Shown here piece after piece: positions 1 through 10,466 of a stretch of 64,000 nucleotides of DNA. This DNA is from Galdieria partita (taxonomy: Eukaryota; Rhodophyta; Bangiophyceae; Galdieriales; Galdieriaceae). Each line of letters opens with the position of its first letter. Positions within the stretch are counted from its first letter, which is position 1. The stretch is from contig BQMJ01000041.1 in the NCBI GenBank assembly GCA_025991245.1, positions 151,733 to 215,732 of the forward strand, read 5' to 3'. A program made the position numbers and the translations under genes. The notes beneath the pieces were generated by a model. That model ran no database searches. It worked only from the letters and a program-made list of their open reading frames with translations, and was not told the origin of the DNA.

Positions 1-2
1 TT

Positions 3-509
3 GAGTCACTGGGTTATATTGAACCGCATCGTAAAGGTTTTCACAATGAAAGAGCGATATATCCAATTGGTTTTCGTTCACGACGTCACTTTACCTCAAT
101 GGTAGACGTTGACAAGCAATGTGACTATGTCTGTGAAATACTTGATTCAGGAAAAGATTATCCATTGTTTCGAGTGACTTGTGAAGATTTACCAGAGCAT
201 GTCTTTGAAGAAACGTCTGCGTCTGGTTGTTGGTGCCGTATTCTAAAGATTATAAGAGAACGAACCCCGGAAGACCGTCGACGCTCGCACGTTTCAGTTT
301 CCGGTCCTGAGTACTTTGGCTTCGTGAACCCTCTTGTGTTGGAAATGATACAAGAACTACCCAATGCAGATTTGTGTGAGAGATATAGGAAGAGAATATT
401 TTTACCACCTGGTACCATCAAGAAGCAGCGAATAGGTGTTTCGATAACGAGTGACCATGATGCCCATGATTTATCTGATTCAAGGGACTCGACATCCCCT
501 GTTTCCTGA
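3..509 (+). CDS. FYRN-FYRC domain protein, 3' part only
   Basis: The reading frame is open from the left edge and ends with a stop at 507-509, so only the last 168 codons are present. The segment IYPIGFRSRRHF near the start matches the FYRN half, and residues around SGPEYFGFVNPLVLEMIQ to CERYRKR match the FYRC half of the FY-rich module. This module is found in nuclear chromatin proteins such as trithorax/MLL methyltransferases, KDM5-type demethylases and TBRG1. The tail after the module is short, polar and probably disordered. Which subfamily it belongs to cannot be decided because the N-terminal domains lie outside the window. No intron is needed in the visible part. It converges on the ADSL gene, with about 170 bp between the two stops. 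Confidence 0.85.
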   Translation, partial: ESLGYIEPHRKGFHNERAIYPIGFRSRRHFTSMVDVDKQCDYVCEILDSGKDYPLFRVTCEDLPEHVFEETSASGCWCRILKIIRERTPEDRRRSHVSVSGPEYFGFVNPLVLEMIQELPNADLCERYRKRIFLPPGTIKKQRIGVSITSDHDAHDLSDSRDSTSPVS

Positions 510-678
510 ATCTTGTGTATGTTTTGGTGTAGTTGATTGCAAAGGAATTTTGTTGTATGAAATTTTTGGGGCTTGTCTTTTCGTGGTTGGAAGCTCGAAT
601 TGTCTTTGTTCTATATCCATTTTTTGTGGAGTAGTATTAATATGAACCTTTGTCTGGTTTTAAAGCTATGAATAGCAA

Positions 679-2172
679 CTAAACTTTTACTTCATCTCCT
701 TCATGTAAAGTGAGATTTCTTTCTTTCAATTCCCTATGAATATGTTGCAAAAATTCCTCGACCTGTTGAGGAGCTCTTCCCACGAAATGTTTGGGATGAC
801 AAATTTCTTCCAACTGTTTATGAATACTAGCAAAATGTGGGTTCGCTTTTATTCTCTCTATCAAGTCATTTTCTTCCCCAAACTCTTTGATCTTGGCAGC
901 TGCCTCCATAGACATTTTTCTTATTTCCTCGTGCAGAACTTGTCTGTCTCCACCGGCTCGAACTGCTGACATTAAGATAGTTTCAGTCGCCATAAAAGGA
1001 AGTTCCTTTGCAAGGTTTCGTTTGATAACTTGAGGATAGACCACAAGTCCATTGGATACATTAAGACATAGTTGTAAAATGGCATCTGTTGACAGAAATG
1101 CTTCCGATATGGCCAATCTTCTGTTTGCACTATCATCCAACGTTCGTTCCAACCACTGAGTACTTGCTGTTTCTGCTGGATTGATCACAAGTGATTGTAA
1201 GAATCTTGCCAAAGAGTTTATTCGTTCACATCTCATGGGATTTCTTTTATAGGCCATTGCTGATGAACCTATTTGTTTTGTTTCAAAGGGTTCCTCCACT
1301 TCTTTCATATGTTGCAAAAGTCGTATATCATTAGCCATCTTAGCAGCTGACTGACCTATGCCTGCGAGAGTAGAAACTACCCAGTAATCTTGTTTCCTTG
1401 TATAAGTCTGACCGGTAACTTGCCAATGCTCATCGAATCCCATTTTCTTGGTAACCATATCATCCAGAAGCTTTACCTTTTCATGGTTTCCATCGAAAAG
1501 TGACAAAAAGGATGCTTGAGTACCCGTCGTACCTTTCACTCCACGTAAACGAAGTTTTTTGCGAACATATTCCAGTTGCTCGACATCGAATAGAAAATCT
1601 TGTATCCACAAACAAGCTCTTTTACCTACAGTGGTTGGTTGTGCTGGTTGAAAATGTGTAAATGCTAATGTTTCCAAATCCTTGTATTTCAATGCAAAGG
1701 ATGAGAGTCTAGAAATAACTGACCACAACATGGGGATCAGGATATCCAAACCGTTCCGCATTTGGATAACTTCCGAGTTGTCGGTCACGTAGCAAGAAGT
1801 AGCACCTAAGTGGATGATTGGCTTTGCGATAGGCACTTGATCACCTAAAGCATAAACGTGGGACATAACGTCATGTCTAAGTTGTCGTTCATAAGATTGA
1901 GCCAGTTCGAAGTCTATAGGGGGAGCGTTTTCAAGTGCAGCCAATTGTTCTCGGGTAATATACTCCAAACCAAGCTGATGTTGAGATTCTGCCAACACCA
2001 ACCACAGTTGACGCCATAAGCGAAAGCGGTTCTCGTCGGAAAAATTTTCTCTCATCGACTTGGAAGCGTAGCGAGTGCTCAGAGGAGAGACATATTGCGG
2101 TTCGGGATGGACTTGTGAAGAAGAAGTGTTGGTTCTGTAGTTGCTAGCGGCATTTTCATCTGCTAGAGACAT
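679..2172 (-). CDS. ADSL: Adenylosuccinate lyase
   Basis: This is a single-exon gene of 497 aa. The protein is a fumarase/aspartase-superfamily lyase that removes fumarate from SAICAR and from adenylosuccinate in purine synthesis. It aligns end to end with eukaryotic ADSL. Visible marks are SPLSTRYASKSM near the N-terminus, the GATSCYVTDN segment, the region KGTTGTQASFLSLFDG, and the superfamily signature SSAMAYKRNPMRCERI around the catalytic loop. I chose the ATG at 2172 (MSLADENAAS). The frame stays open upstream to 2361, but that extra stretch resembles no ADSL N-terminus. The core is very similar to the animal-type enzyme, and no catalytic residue appears to be missing. It is probably cytosolic, since no clear targeting peptide is seen from this start. 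Confidence 0.95.
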   Translation of the reverse strand: MSLADENAASNYRTNTSSSQVHPEPQYVSPLSTRYASKSMRENFSDENRFRLWRQLWLVLAESQHQLGLEYITREQLAALENAPPIDFELAQSYERQLRHDVMSHVYALGDQVPIAKPIIHLGATSCYVTDNSEVIQMRNGLDILIPMLWSVISRLSSFALKYKDLETLAFTHFQPAQPTTVGKRACLWIQDFLFDVEQLEYVRKKLRLRGVKGTTGTQASFLSLFDGNHEKVKLLDDMVTKKMGFDEHWQVTGQTYTRKQDYWVVSTLAGIGQSAAKMANDIRLLQHMKEVEEPFETKQIGSSAMAYKRNPMRCERINSLARFLQSLVINPAETASTQWLERTLDDSANRRLAISEAFLSTDAILQLCLNVSNGLVVYPQVIKRNLAKELPFMATETILMSAVRAGGDRQVLHEEIRKMSMEAAAKIKEFGEENDLIERIKANPHFASIHKQLEEICHPKHFVGRAPQQVEEFLQHIHRELKERNLTLHEGDEVKV

Positions 2173-2374
2173 TCGATGTGGTAACCAATACTTTCTTTCA
2201 ACTCGATAAGAGACACAAATATTTGTTTGTGGATGGAAAACAATGCGTCCAAACGGCTTTTGGTCAACAAATCCCACAACACCACAATGCTCCATTACTC
2301 CAACGACGATCAACCTGTTTGTGACAAATACTTTATTATAGAAACAATATTGGTCAAACAAACCGTTTCTATTA

Positions 2375-3117
2375 TCAATCTCCTAACAAAGATTGTTCCA
2401 CGGCAAGAATAATATGATCACGACGCATTGCATTTTTACTATTTACAATACGAGTAAAATTGGTTGGTGACCGAATGGAATAAAGGACTCTGCCATGAAT
2501 GAGGTCAAAAGAAAGAGGCCCAAATTTTCGACTAGAGACCATTCAGTATTCAACCACTTGCGATGATATTATTATTACCTATCCGCTGCATCTATTGCCT
2601 TATCATTATCACGAACCACCCAACAATGACCAGCAGGAATAGAAAAGGGAATATCTCTAGGATCATCGCTTATCTAAAGTAACTTCAGTACTATTCTCTA
2701 TATCAACCATACAACACATACCATCTCCTCTCCAGGCATTGCAATAACTCGTCGAACGTAGTTTCTTCTATCGTCTGTTGGGTCTCTACAAACAACAATA
2801 TCGTCAAGAAAAACAGTTCTTTCAGAAGGTGAGATAAGCCTTCGAATAACAACCTATAACTACAATGTAAAGAGAAAACAAACAGGTTCTTCTTAATAGC
2901 TTGCCTTTTCACCAGCTTGTCCAGGAGGCACACCCTCATTGATGGTTGGCGACATTGCGTCTCCAGAAAATACTTTGGTGTATAGAGCAGGTCTGCGTAA
3001 CTCTTCCACAACATTCTGTTGGAACTCTGAAAACGTTAGTTTTCCTGAGAAAAGTCCTCTCAGGTTGGGCTCTACAGCTTCCCTTGTTCTAGCCAGCCAA
3101 TATAATACTCTCAACAT
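2375..3117 (-). CDS. Signal peptidase I-like (S26 fold) protein without catalytic residues
   Basis: There are four exons: 3117-2905, 2853-2722, 2673-2579 and 2531-2375, giving 198 aa. The joined protein has the S26 layout: FSGDAMSPT (box B), VRRVIAMPGEE (box D), then GHCWVVRDN and DSRKFGP (box E). In active IMP/SPase enzymes the residue before Met in box B is the nucleophile Ser, and a Lys precedes the Arg of box D. Here these are Ala and Arg, so proteolysis is unlikely. The plant S24/S26-like family that I recall has the same general sequence, which suggests a conserved non-catalytic branch. The first intron uses GC-AG ends (GCAAGC...TTATAG); this join keeps the frame and gives the best family match. 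No clear transmembrane helix is seen. Confidence 0.8.
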
Positions 3118-3260
3118 TGTGCCTTTCCAACAACTTGAAGACTAGCAACGAAGAAGAGACACAACACCACAACACATGAAACAATTCTCCCCAAAAATCT
3201 TTTTGTCAATGCATTTTGGGTGGCGCCAAGCAATGAACTGAGTTTGTTGAACTATTGGTG

Positions 3261-4358
3261 ATGTATATAACCGTTTGTTTTGCAGACAACAATGTTTTAC
3301 AGTTGGAAGTGTCACTAAACTCTACAGTAGAAGAACTTTTTGGTGTATTGAGCCACGAGGCGTCAACTTCAGTGGATATGCTTGAAGTATGGTATGAAGG
3401 GAGAGTGTTGCGAAAAGACGACAAGCGAACTATTCAGGAAGTTGGGGTAAAGGAAAACGACTTGTTATTTGTGAAGCACAGACAAGATTCAAGTGGTTAT
3501 GTAGAAAACAGACTTGCCAATTGGAACGCTGCTTCCCATTCACAAGGAAGAAGTGCTGCAGATTCGAACCTTTCTCGTCCAAGTCCTCAGTTTTCATGGA
3601 ACAACAACAACCTGTATGATACTGAAGTTCAGAAAGCTTTGGAAGAATATATTAGACAGAAGAACATTGCGGAAAATTTGGAAGCGGCTCTAGAGTACAA
3701 TCCAGAAGCATTTGGAACTGTAGTTATGTTGTACATATCAGCCAAAGTGAACAACGTGGAAGTGACTGCATTTGTAGATTCTGGTGCGCAGCATACTATT
3801 ATTTCCAAACAATGTGCGGAGCGTTGTCGAATAATGCACTTGATCGATTCTAGGTTTGGAGGAGTTGTTAAGGGAGTAGGAACGGCACGCTTTCTTGGAA
3901 GAATTCATCTTTCTATGTTTAGTATTGGAGAACAGTATTTCCCTGTTTCTCTTTTGGTTATTGAAGATTTGACTTTTGATATGCTCTTTGGTTTGGATAT
4001 GTTGCGTCGGCATCGAGCGGTCATCGATTTGGAGCAAAATTGTCTGAAAATGGGTGAAGCTGTAGCCTATTTCCTGGCAGAGAAAGATATTCCTGAAGCT
4101 TATCGACTGAATAAGGATTGGGAAGCTGAACGAGGAGAGTCTTCACAAGGCTCAAGACAACAACAAGTTGGTGGGGTTCGGAATCGTATATCTGGACCTG
4201 CAAGCAACAATATATCGCAAACTATTTCAGAAGATGCTATACAACGTTTGATAAGTCTTGGTTTCGGTCGGGAAGAAGTATTGGAAGCACTTTCTGCCTG
4301 TAATGGAAATGAAGAACAAGCTGCAAGTCTTTTAGCTTCTCATAAGTACGGCTTTTGA
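3261..4358 (+). CDS. DDI1: DDI1-like ubiquitin receptor with retroviral-type aspartic protease domain
   Basis: This is an intronless gene of 365 aa. An N-terminal ubiquitin-like fold (about 1-75) is followed by a polar linker, the retropepsin-like RVP domain (about 150-280) with the catalytic motif [10 protein letters not shown] and the flap-like region [13 protein letters not shown], and a C-terminal UBA domain (about 325-363, [20 protein letters not shown]). This is the complete Ubl-RVP-UBA layout of Ddi1, a shuttle that brings polyubiquitinated proteins to the proteasome and cleaves some of them. I took the ATG at 3261; two non-ATG codons precede it in frame. It is divergent from the S26-like gene, with starts about 140 bp apart, and lies 85 bp upstream of the phosphatase gene. 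Confidence 0.93.
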   Translation: MYITVCFADNNVLQLEVSLNSTVEELFGVLSHEASTSVDMLEVWYEGRVLRKDDKRTIQEVGVKENDLLFVKHRQDSSGYVENRLANWNAASHSQGRSAADSNLSRPSPQFSWNNNNLYDTEVQKALEEYIRQKNIAENLEAALEYNPEAFGTVVMLYISAKVNNVEVTAFVDSGAQHTIISKQCAERCRIMHLIDSRFGGVVKGVGTARFLGRIHLSMFSIGEQYFPVSLLVIEDLTFDMLFGLDMLRRHRAVIDLEQNCLKMGEAVAYFLAEKDIPEAYRLNKDWEAERGESSQGSRQQQVGGVRNRISGPASNNISQTISEDAIQRLISLGFGREEVLEALSACNGNEEQAASLLASHKYGF

Positions 4359-4443
4359 TGGGGGGCGAATGCATTTCTCTCTTGTCAATCTGCTCGTTGG
4401 AAGATGAAGTGATTAGAATAAAATAATTGTGTGAAGAACAAAC

Positions 4444-6844
4444 ATGTTTAACAGAAAACAAAAGAAAACAGAAAAGAAAGAAGGTTCTTCCAAGAACCCC
4501 AATTCAGGTTCCACAAACGCTAGGAAGACTCATGTTACTACGAGCAAGACGATTCAAGAGGTGTCCAGGCCACCCAAAGAACCCAACTACTCTGGAGGAC
4601 TGTTATACTCGCAGTCAATGCCTGAAGTAGGGGAAATGATAAAAAGTCGAAAACAAAGCGAGAAGAGAAGAAAAGAGAGTGCTGTTTCTGGTTTATCGTC
4701 AGAGGGTCCTTTGGAGAGAGAAATGGGGCAAGAGGTGGAAGAAAGTGATGTTTGTAGCTATAGTGAAGGAGAAGAACTTGATAGGCCAGCTTCAGTTGCT
4801 GCTGAAGAGTTATTTGACCACGATGAAGAACTAATGTTTTTGGAAGAAACCGTTTCCCAACACTGCGCTGTAGCAGATGAGGAGGACGAGGAAATTCCTG
4901 AGTCAGAGGAAGGGCATGAAGGCCATTGTACTCCGTTAGAACACACTGGAAGTGTTGATGGTTGTCATGATGTAAAGAACGAAATCTCAAGGGACGAGGG
5001 AGGTTCTTCTGTAACTGCAGAAGCAGAGCGAAGTATTCGGGCTGGTAGTATTCCGTGGGTGGGTGCTGAAAGGATTGATGGAAACTATTTGTTTTTATTG
5101 TTGCATCGATTTCAAGAGGTAAGAGCTTCAGTTACTTTTAGACTTTTCTCAATTTATTTAGGTTGGTTGGAGAGATGATCCACAGTTATTGAGAAACATT
5201 TTTTCTTCTCTCGATGCCCGTAGAGTTATTAAGGAAGTTACAAATATTGTATCGAATGAACCGACTATTTTAGAAATATCCGTACCTGAAGGCGGTAATG
5301 TACGGGTTATTGGTGATATACACGGTCACTTATACGATCTTGGAAGTATTTTGAAACTTTGTGGAATGCCTAGTGAAAGGAATTTTCTTTTATTTAATGG
5401 TGATTATGTAGACCGGGGAAGTTGGGGAGTTGAAGTAGCTTCATATTTTAGATATTTTGAAAGGGTCGCTCATGTTTATATAGGTCTTGTTGATTTTGTG
5501 TATACTGAAGTTATGGAAACCAAAGCAGGTCGCTCTGTTACGAGGCAATCATGAAAGTTCTTATTGCAACGTCATTTACGGTTTCCGACGAGAATGTTTG
5601 CAAAAATATGGAATCAAATTGTATCTTACTTGTCAGAACTTGTTTGCGAATTTGCCTGTAGCAGCTGTTGTTAGTAATAGACCCTGCCCTTCGGATTGCA
5701 GTTATGTTTCTTATCCTATACCTATGGACAGTGTGACAAGTGATGAAGAAAGGAGTTGGAGTTCTAGCTTTTCTACCTCTTTGAAAGGATTTTTCAGATT
5801 GGCCAAGTCAAGTTCTCCACCTAGTAAACTTAAGAGCTCCAGTTTAAAGAGTTCCTTTGGTGGCAGTGCTGTTTCGGAAGGCGGTCGTCTGCAAAAGTCA
5901 CAAATGGTTGGAGAGAAAGACATGGATTACTCTACTGGTTCGCTTCCTGATCTTTCTCCTTCTTCATCATTTAATAGCAATGAAAACTGTCCGTTCATTC
6001 ATCGACCCCCACATTATACTTTGCCTCTTGAACAAGGCGAAAGGCGAGTGTTAGTTGTTCACGGGGGGTTATTTCGTAAGGCAAATGGAGATATTGGTGA
6101 TTTAAAGGTATGCTGAACTTACTATTGTAGTATTGAGTTGTTGAACGTGTTTATTTAGGATCTAATGGAAGTACGTCGGAATTTGGTTGATCCTCTTGGC
6201 ACAGTAGAAGATGCATTATGGTCGGATCCCGATCATATTTGTGGTTTTGGTCCTAATCGTTGGAGAGGAGCGGGAATTGCGTTTGGTCCTGATGTGACTA
6301 TGCAATTTTTAAGATGTAACCGTCTTAACTTTGTGGTATGTATTTCAAGCTGTTATGACTATCATGTTGTGAATTTGTTTAGATTCGTTCACATGAAGGA
6401 CCAGATGCCAGAGAGAAACGAACCGAATTTCCATTACTCTCTCAGGGATATTCTGTCGATTTCAAGTGTTCTAAGAACATATCCACTCCATCATCTTCCT
6501 CTTCTCCTTCGAAATCTTCAACCAATACAACAGCTTTCCACACTTTTCAAGATTCTTCAAAACACGTCGAAACGAGGACTGAAGAGAGACCTGTTCTCAT
6601 TACAGTGTTTTCAGCACCTTCCTATCCTGAAGGTCCCAATGCAAGGAAAAACAAAGGAGCTATATGTATATTGGATGAGTTATTAGAACCTCAATTTGAG
6701 ACCTTTAGTGCAATGGAAAGACCGGCACGTTCACAAACCACTAATCTCATGTTTGGAGATTTGGCAAGAGAACTCAATGAGGCCTCATTAGAACGCTCCA
6801 AATTGGGTCGCATGTGGCTCAAGTTGAGTGGTCGAGGCAAGTAA
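4444..6844 (+). CDS. PPP-family Ser/Thr protein phosphatase with long insertions
   Basis: There are five exons: 4444-5118, 5162-5434, 5484-6107, 6159-6335 and 6383-6844, giving 736 aa. All PPP metal and substrate motifs are present: VIGDIHGH, NGDYVDRG, LLRGNHESS, VVHGGLF, IRSHEG and ITVFSAPSYP. The wording of the core is closest to the PP5/PPEF side of the family, but there are no TPR or EF-hand repeats. The N-terminal 210 residues are acidic, Ser-rich and probably disordered. Two insertions interrupt the catalytic domain. One is about 115 residues, Ser-rich and basic, between FANLPVAAVV and the HGGLF motif. The other is about 45 residues, between IRSHEG and ITVFSAP. Splice sites were chosen by GT-AG and family continuity. 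Confidence 0.88.
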
Positions 6845-7023
6845 CAATGTTGGAGATTCACCATTTCTTTTCCATAGATACGAATTTTATGAAAATATCT
6901 TATTTACATATATATATATACGTGTTTATATGATCAATTATCGATGGCAACTCGAGGTTGTGTGTGGAAATAATTCGAATAAAATGAATTTGTTATTTTC
7001 GCTACATCTGATATTCTTCACTT

Positions 7024-8224
7024 TTAGGAAGACTCCATTTTTCTATATATCTCTATAAAGTCTTCCCAACTGATGGAATAACCATTGGAAGAAAAGAAAG
7101 TAATGGCATCTTTGATGACTTGTTCATCTTCCCACTTTCCAGTTTCTAGTTCCTTCACAGCATTATACAAACCTTTTTGTGTGATGCCATCCTTCTCACA
7201 ATTACTTAAACAACTATAAATGTCTCTCAGCTGCTTCTCGGAAAGTTGTTGTTTTGCCTTGACAGCTTTTGAAGACTCTGCTACATGTTCGTGGGTTGAC
7301 TCTTCTTCTCTTCTACGCAACTTTTGATGAGAAGCAACATATAAAGTGGTTCTTCCTCCAACTTGCAATATCTCAACTCCCTTTTCACCAAGTTGAGCTT
7401 TGTCCTTTTTCCAACGAAGATGGAATAACCAATCCTTGGGAAACTCTTCACTATGGGCACGTACTTGGGTGCCTTGTTGTACAACCTCTTTGGTTGCTTC
7501 CCATAACGACTTTACACACTCTATAGGTAATACACAAGCCAATTCTAAGGGATGAATTTTAGCTTTGTATAGAATCTAAAGCTTGTTATTGCCTTTCAGA
7601 TTCTCTTGTGTAAAAACTCACCTCATCTGCCATCCAGTTACCAATACCAGCAATAACACTGCCATTCAATAAGACTGTCTTTATAGCACTCTTGTATACT
7701 TGTATCTTGTCATACAAGTCTTGTATGCTGGGGTTGGATAGGATTGGATCGAATCCCAAACAAGAGATATACGAAAGTTGCAAGGGATTCTGTTCAGTAA
7801 ACACAATTTTCCCCAATTTTCTAGTTTCTAAAAAGGCCAACTCGGAACCATCTCGAAACAACAACCTCAACTTTGCATAATGACTGGGCCACTCTTGGAT
7901 CAACGAAGAAAAGTTTTTACCGACATGGGCAAACTCTAAGCTGCCATTTTCTGTTTTGTGTGCCAAACTACCTGACATACCAAAGTGGAATAATATATAT
8001 ATAATAGGACTGGACAACTCCAACCAAAGATATTTCCCATAGCGCTGCACTTGTACCACTTTCTTATGAATCACTCGGTTTGGAATGTTTTTTATAGATA
8101 TATGTCCCTTTGGAAATAAGCTGTTGGCATCGTCTGAAAAGTAAATATCTTCAATAACAGCTTCCAAAGGTAAATGTTCTTGAACAAACTGTCGAAAATA
8201 TTCAACCTCTACCAACTCTGGCAT
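7024..8224 (-). CDS. FPG1: Formamidopyrimidine-DNA glycosylase with C-terminal EF-hand-like extension
   Basis: There are two exons, 8224-7622 and 7575-7024, giving 384 aa. The start is fixed by chemistry: MPELVEVE places the catalytic Pro and Glu directly after the initiator Met. The Fpg core includes the lysine in YGKYLWLEL and the helix-two-turn-helix GIGNWMADEILYKAKIHP, whose intron falls inside it. The C-terminal zinc ribbon is absent and replaced by GGRTTLYVASHQKL, the zincless finger of plant FPG. The enzyme removes oxidised purines in base excision repair. After a basic linker, about 70 residues resemble a pair of EF-hands (EKDGITQKGL and SSNGYSISWEDF) whose calcium ligands are mostly lost. 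That extension is not usual for the family. The gene is divergent from TBC1D23. Confidence 0.9.
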
Positions 8225-8244
8225 CACCAAAACAACTTCGTTTC
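8225..8244. promoter_or_regulatory. 20-bp gap between divergent start codons of FPG1 and TBC1D23
   Basis: Only 20 bp separate the FPG ATG (8224, minus) from the TBC1D23 ATG (8245, plus). No recognisable TATA box or other element fits in the gap. The promoter must either be bidirectional and extend into coding sequence, or each transcript must start inside its neighbour. The FPG start is certain because of its catalytic N-terminal Pro. The TBC start is the first ATG of a long open frame. Confidence 0.55.
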
Positions 8245-10464
8245 ATGGATGTTGAAGCCATTGTACAGATTCTTGACCATCCACAGTCCACAAACCAAGA
8301 CATACTCGAACACTTGAAGAATTGTTTATCTTTGGAGTTTCAACTTCCCACTATTATTAGACCTCGTTTATGGAATTTTCTGCTGTTGGGAAAAAATGGT
8401 ATACCTGAACTACACGTTCCTGTCCGTGAGCTGAAAACAGCCTTGAACAGTCTATCCAACACGATAAAGGAACAAATTTGGTTAGATGTGAGTCGACTGA
8501 GGACTAATTTGTGGTTATTTCAACAAAAGCAAGTTCGTGTGATGGCTTATTGCATGCTTTGCCTATTTTGTTATCAACGTGAAATATCCTATTTCCAAGG
8601 GTTACACGAAATATTGGCGCCATTTATTTTTCTTTTCCAACACGAAGTCTTTGCGTGGTCAGGCGAAGACTTTTTTAGTATTGCAGACAGCAATGTACCC
8701 CAAGTGGCTATATTTTCTCCTTTATGGAAAGGGTATCCACTCTTCTGTGGATTTCTAGAGCGTTATGCTCCATTTCTTTTGGAAAAATCGGAAGAAATGC
8801 TCTTTCGTTTGTTGAGAAGAGCATTTTACTACTTTCAGACTTTGCTTGTTTATCATAGTCCTCGTTTATTCTGGACACTTGCAGATGCAGAAATAACTCC
8901 TGATATGTATTGTATCAGTTGGTTTGTGACGTTGTTTGCAAGAAATTTGAACTTGGAAGAGTTGTTGGTTCTTTATGATTGTTTATTGGTATCCGGAAAT
9001 GTGATGACTATATTCTATTTTGGTTTGGAGTTGATTATACGTCATCAAGCTATTATTTGCCAAGTCAACAAAGCTATTTTACCTGAAACTTTGATGAATA
9101 TGACAGTGAGTGGCAATGATCAAGTGTGGGAAACTTGGTTAGATGGAGAAAAGAAGCAGTACATTACACCCCAAGGCTTCCATCGTCATTTCTATCGAGC
9201 ACTTTATGAAACAAAAGAATATTCTAAAGAGGATCTATCGTTGGAGAAAAATTTTGTAGAGTTACATGTGGATGATTGGTTGGAGGAATGGAGTCGAAAA
9301 CAACAAGTTGATGATTCTTTGCCTATTCTGCCTTTCTTTCTGTGGGATTGTAGAAGTAAGGAAGAATATGATACGGGGCATTTGGCTATTGCTGCTAGAA
9401 TTCCTTGGGAATCCTTTCATGTAGGAGATAGAAAGACTGTGATAATGTATCCTAGCAAAGAAATATTGAATCAAGCAGTTGAAATGTTCGAGCCTTTGAG
9501 AAATATTGTAAGGATATGTTTGATTGGTTCAGGAGATGATATATTGGATCAGATTGATGTTTATCCTTTAGCATTGGCATTGACGAGATCCAATTTTGCT
9601 TATGTTTCTATTTTAAGTGGTGGCATTCATTCTATTTTGGAATGGAAACAAGAAAGAAAAGATAAAGCGCTACCACATTATTTAGAATGGGTCGATTTGG
9701 ATTGCATGAGACAAAGATTAATAGAAGAGAGGAGAAAGGCGAGTATTCAGTCAACGATAGGATCCTCACCTTTTTTGGGTTGGAATAGTCAGCCAATATT
9801 GGATTTGCGTCATTCGTTCAACCAAATAGTTTCCAAATGGGTAAGAGGAAAGATAGCTTCATCAGTGACTACCCCTCGAGGTTTGATGAATAATGATATG
9901 GAAGAAAAGAATGCTTTACAATATAATATAGAAGAGGAGGAGAGGAAGAAGAATAACATGGGGAGTTTGGCAGAATCCCTTTTGATGAGAGAAGATGAAC
10001 GTTTGGTTTCCAAACATTGGTTAGATCCTCCATTGCGTTGGAATACTTGTGATGTGACAACATGGAAAGTTTGGTGTCAAAAAGTTCCTAAAGTGGGTTC
10101 CGTCGTTGACCTCGATAGAGAAGAATGGATAGATTCTTTGCAACTTTTTTATGTTCAGAATTGGTCAGATTCTAGAAGTGAATGGATCAACAGAATGATA
10201 GGCATTTCAGAATATTATTTTGTTGTTCTGGCTAGAGACACTTTGCATACTTCTTATGCAAGCATCAAGACATTTAGACCATTGGAAGATGTTCATCAAG
10301 TGGAAGATATGACAGATAATATAGTTGTCGTATATTTGAAGGCATGTGTTAAAGCAAGTGATGATATTCCATGGCCTTGGGATAGACATGATGAAAGGTG
10401 GATGATCAAGTTGAATGAAAGACAAGTGAACGTATTTGTTCGATTATTGAAGAGAAAGAATTGA
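8245..10464 (+). CDS. TBC1D23: TBC1D23-like TBC and rhodanese domain protein
   Basis: This is a single exon of 739 aa. The N-terminal two-fifths form a TBC domain with ISYFQGLHEILAPFIF and LADAEITPDMYCISWFVTLF. A catalytically dead rhodanese domain follows (FFLWDCRSKEEYDTGHLA, about residues 370-480, with no active-site Cys). After a long charged linker a C-terminal folded domain (about 600-735) resembles the FAM21-binding PH-like domain of TBC1D23. In animals TBC1D23 captures endosome-derived carriers at the trans-Golgi and lacks the usual Rab-GAP dual finger. The canonical IxxDxxR finger is not evident here either. The next gene starts 2 bp after the stop. Confidence 0.88.
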   Translation: MDVEAIVQILDHPQSTNQDILEHLKNCLSLEFQLPTIIRPRLWNFLLLGKNGIPELHVPVRELKTALNSLSNTIKEQIWLDVSRLRTNLWLFQQKQVRVMAYCMLCLFCYQREISYFQGLHEILAPFIFLFQHEVFAWSGEDFFSIADSNVPQVAIFSPLWKGYPLFCGFLERYAPFLLEKSEEMLFRLLRRAFYYFQTLLVYHSPRLFWTLADAEITPDMYCISWFVTLFARNLNLEELLVLYDCLLVSGNVMTIFYFGLELIIRHQAIICQVNKAILPETLMNMTVSGNDQVWETWLDGEKKQYITPQGFHRHFYRALYETKEYSKEDLSLEKNFVELHVDDWLEEWSRKQQVDDSLPILPFFLWDCRSKEEYDTGHLAIAARIPWESFHVGDRKTVIMYPSKEILNQAVEMFEPLRNIVRICLIGSGDDILDQIDVYPLALALTRSNFAYVSILSGGIHSILEWKQERKDKALPHYLEWVDLDCMRQRLIEERRKASIQSTIGSSPFLGWNSQPILDLRHSFNQIVSKWVRGKIASSVTTPRGLMNNDMEEKNALQYNIEEEERKKNNMGSLAESLLMREDERLVSKHWLDPPLRWNTCDVTTWKVWCQKVPKVGSVVDLDREEWIDSLQLFYVQNWSDSRSEWINRMIGISEYYFVVLARDTLHTSYASIKTFRPLEDVHQVEDMTDNIVVVYLKACVKASDDIPWPWDRHDERWMIKLNERQVNVFVRLLKRKN

Positions 10465-10466
10465 GA

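Noticed and set aside
2173-2361. N-terminal extension of ADSL containing MEHCGVVGFVDQK, faintly like a PurF N-terminus
   Set aside because: It lacks the rest of a glutaminase domain and has no counterpart in ADSL proteins. It lies upstream of a good ATG and is probably open by chance.
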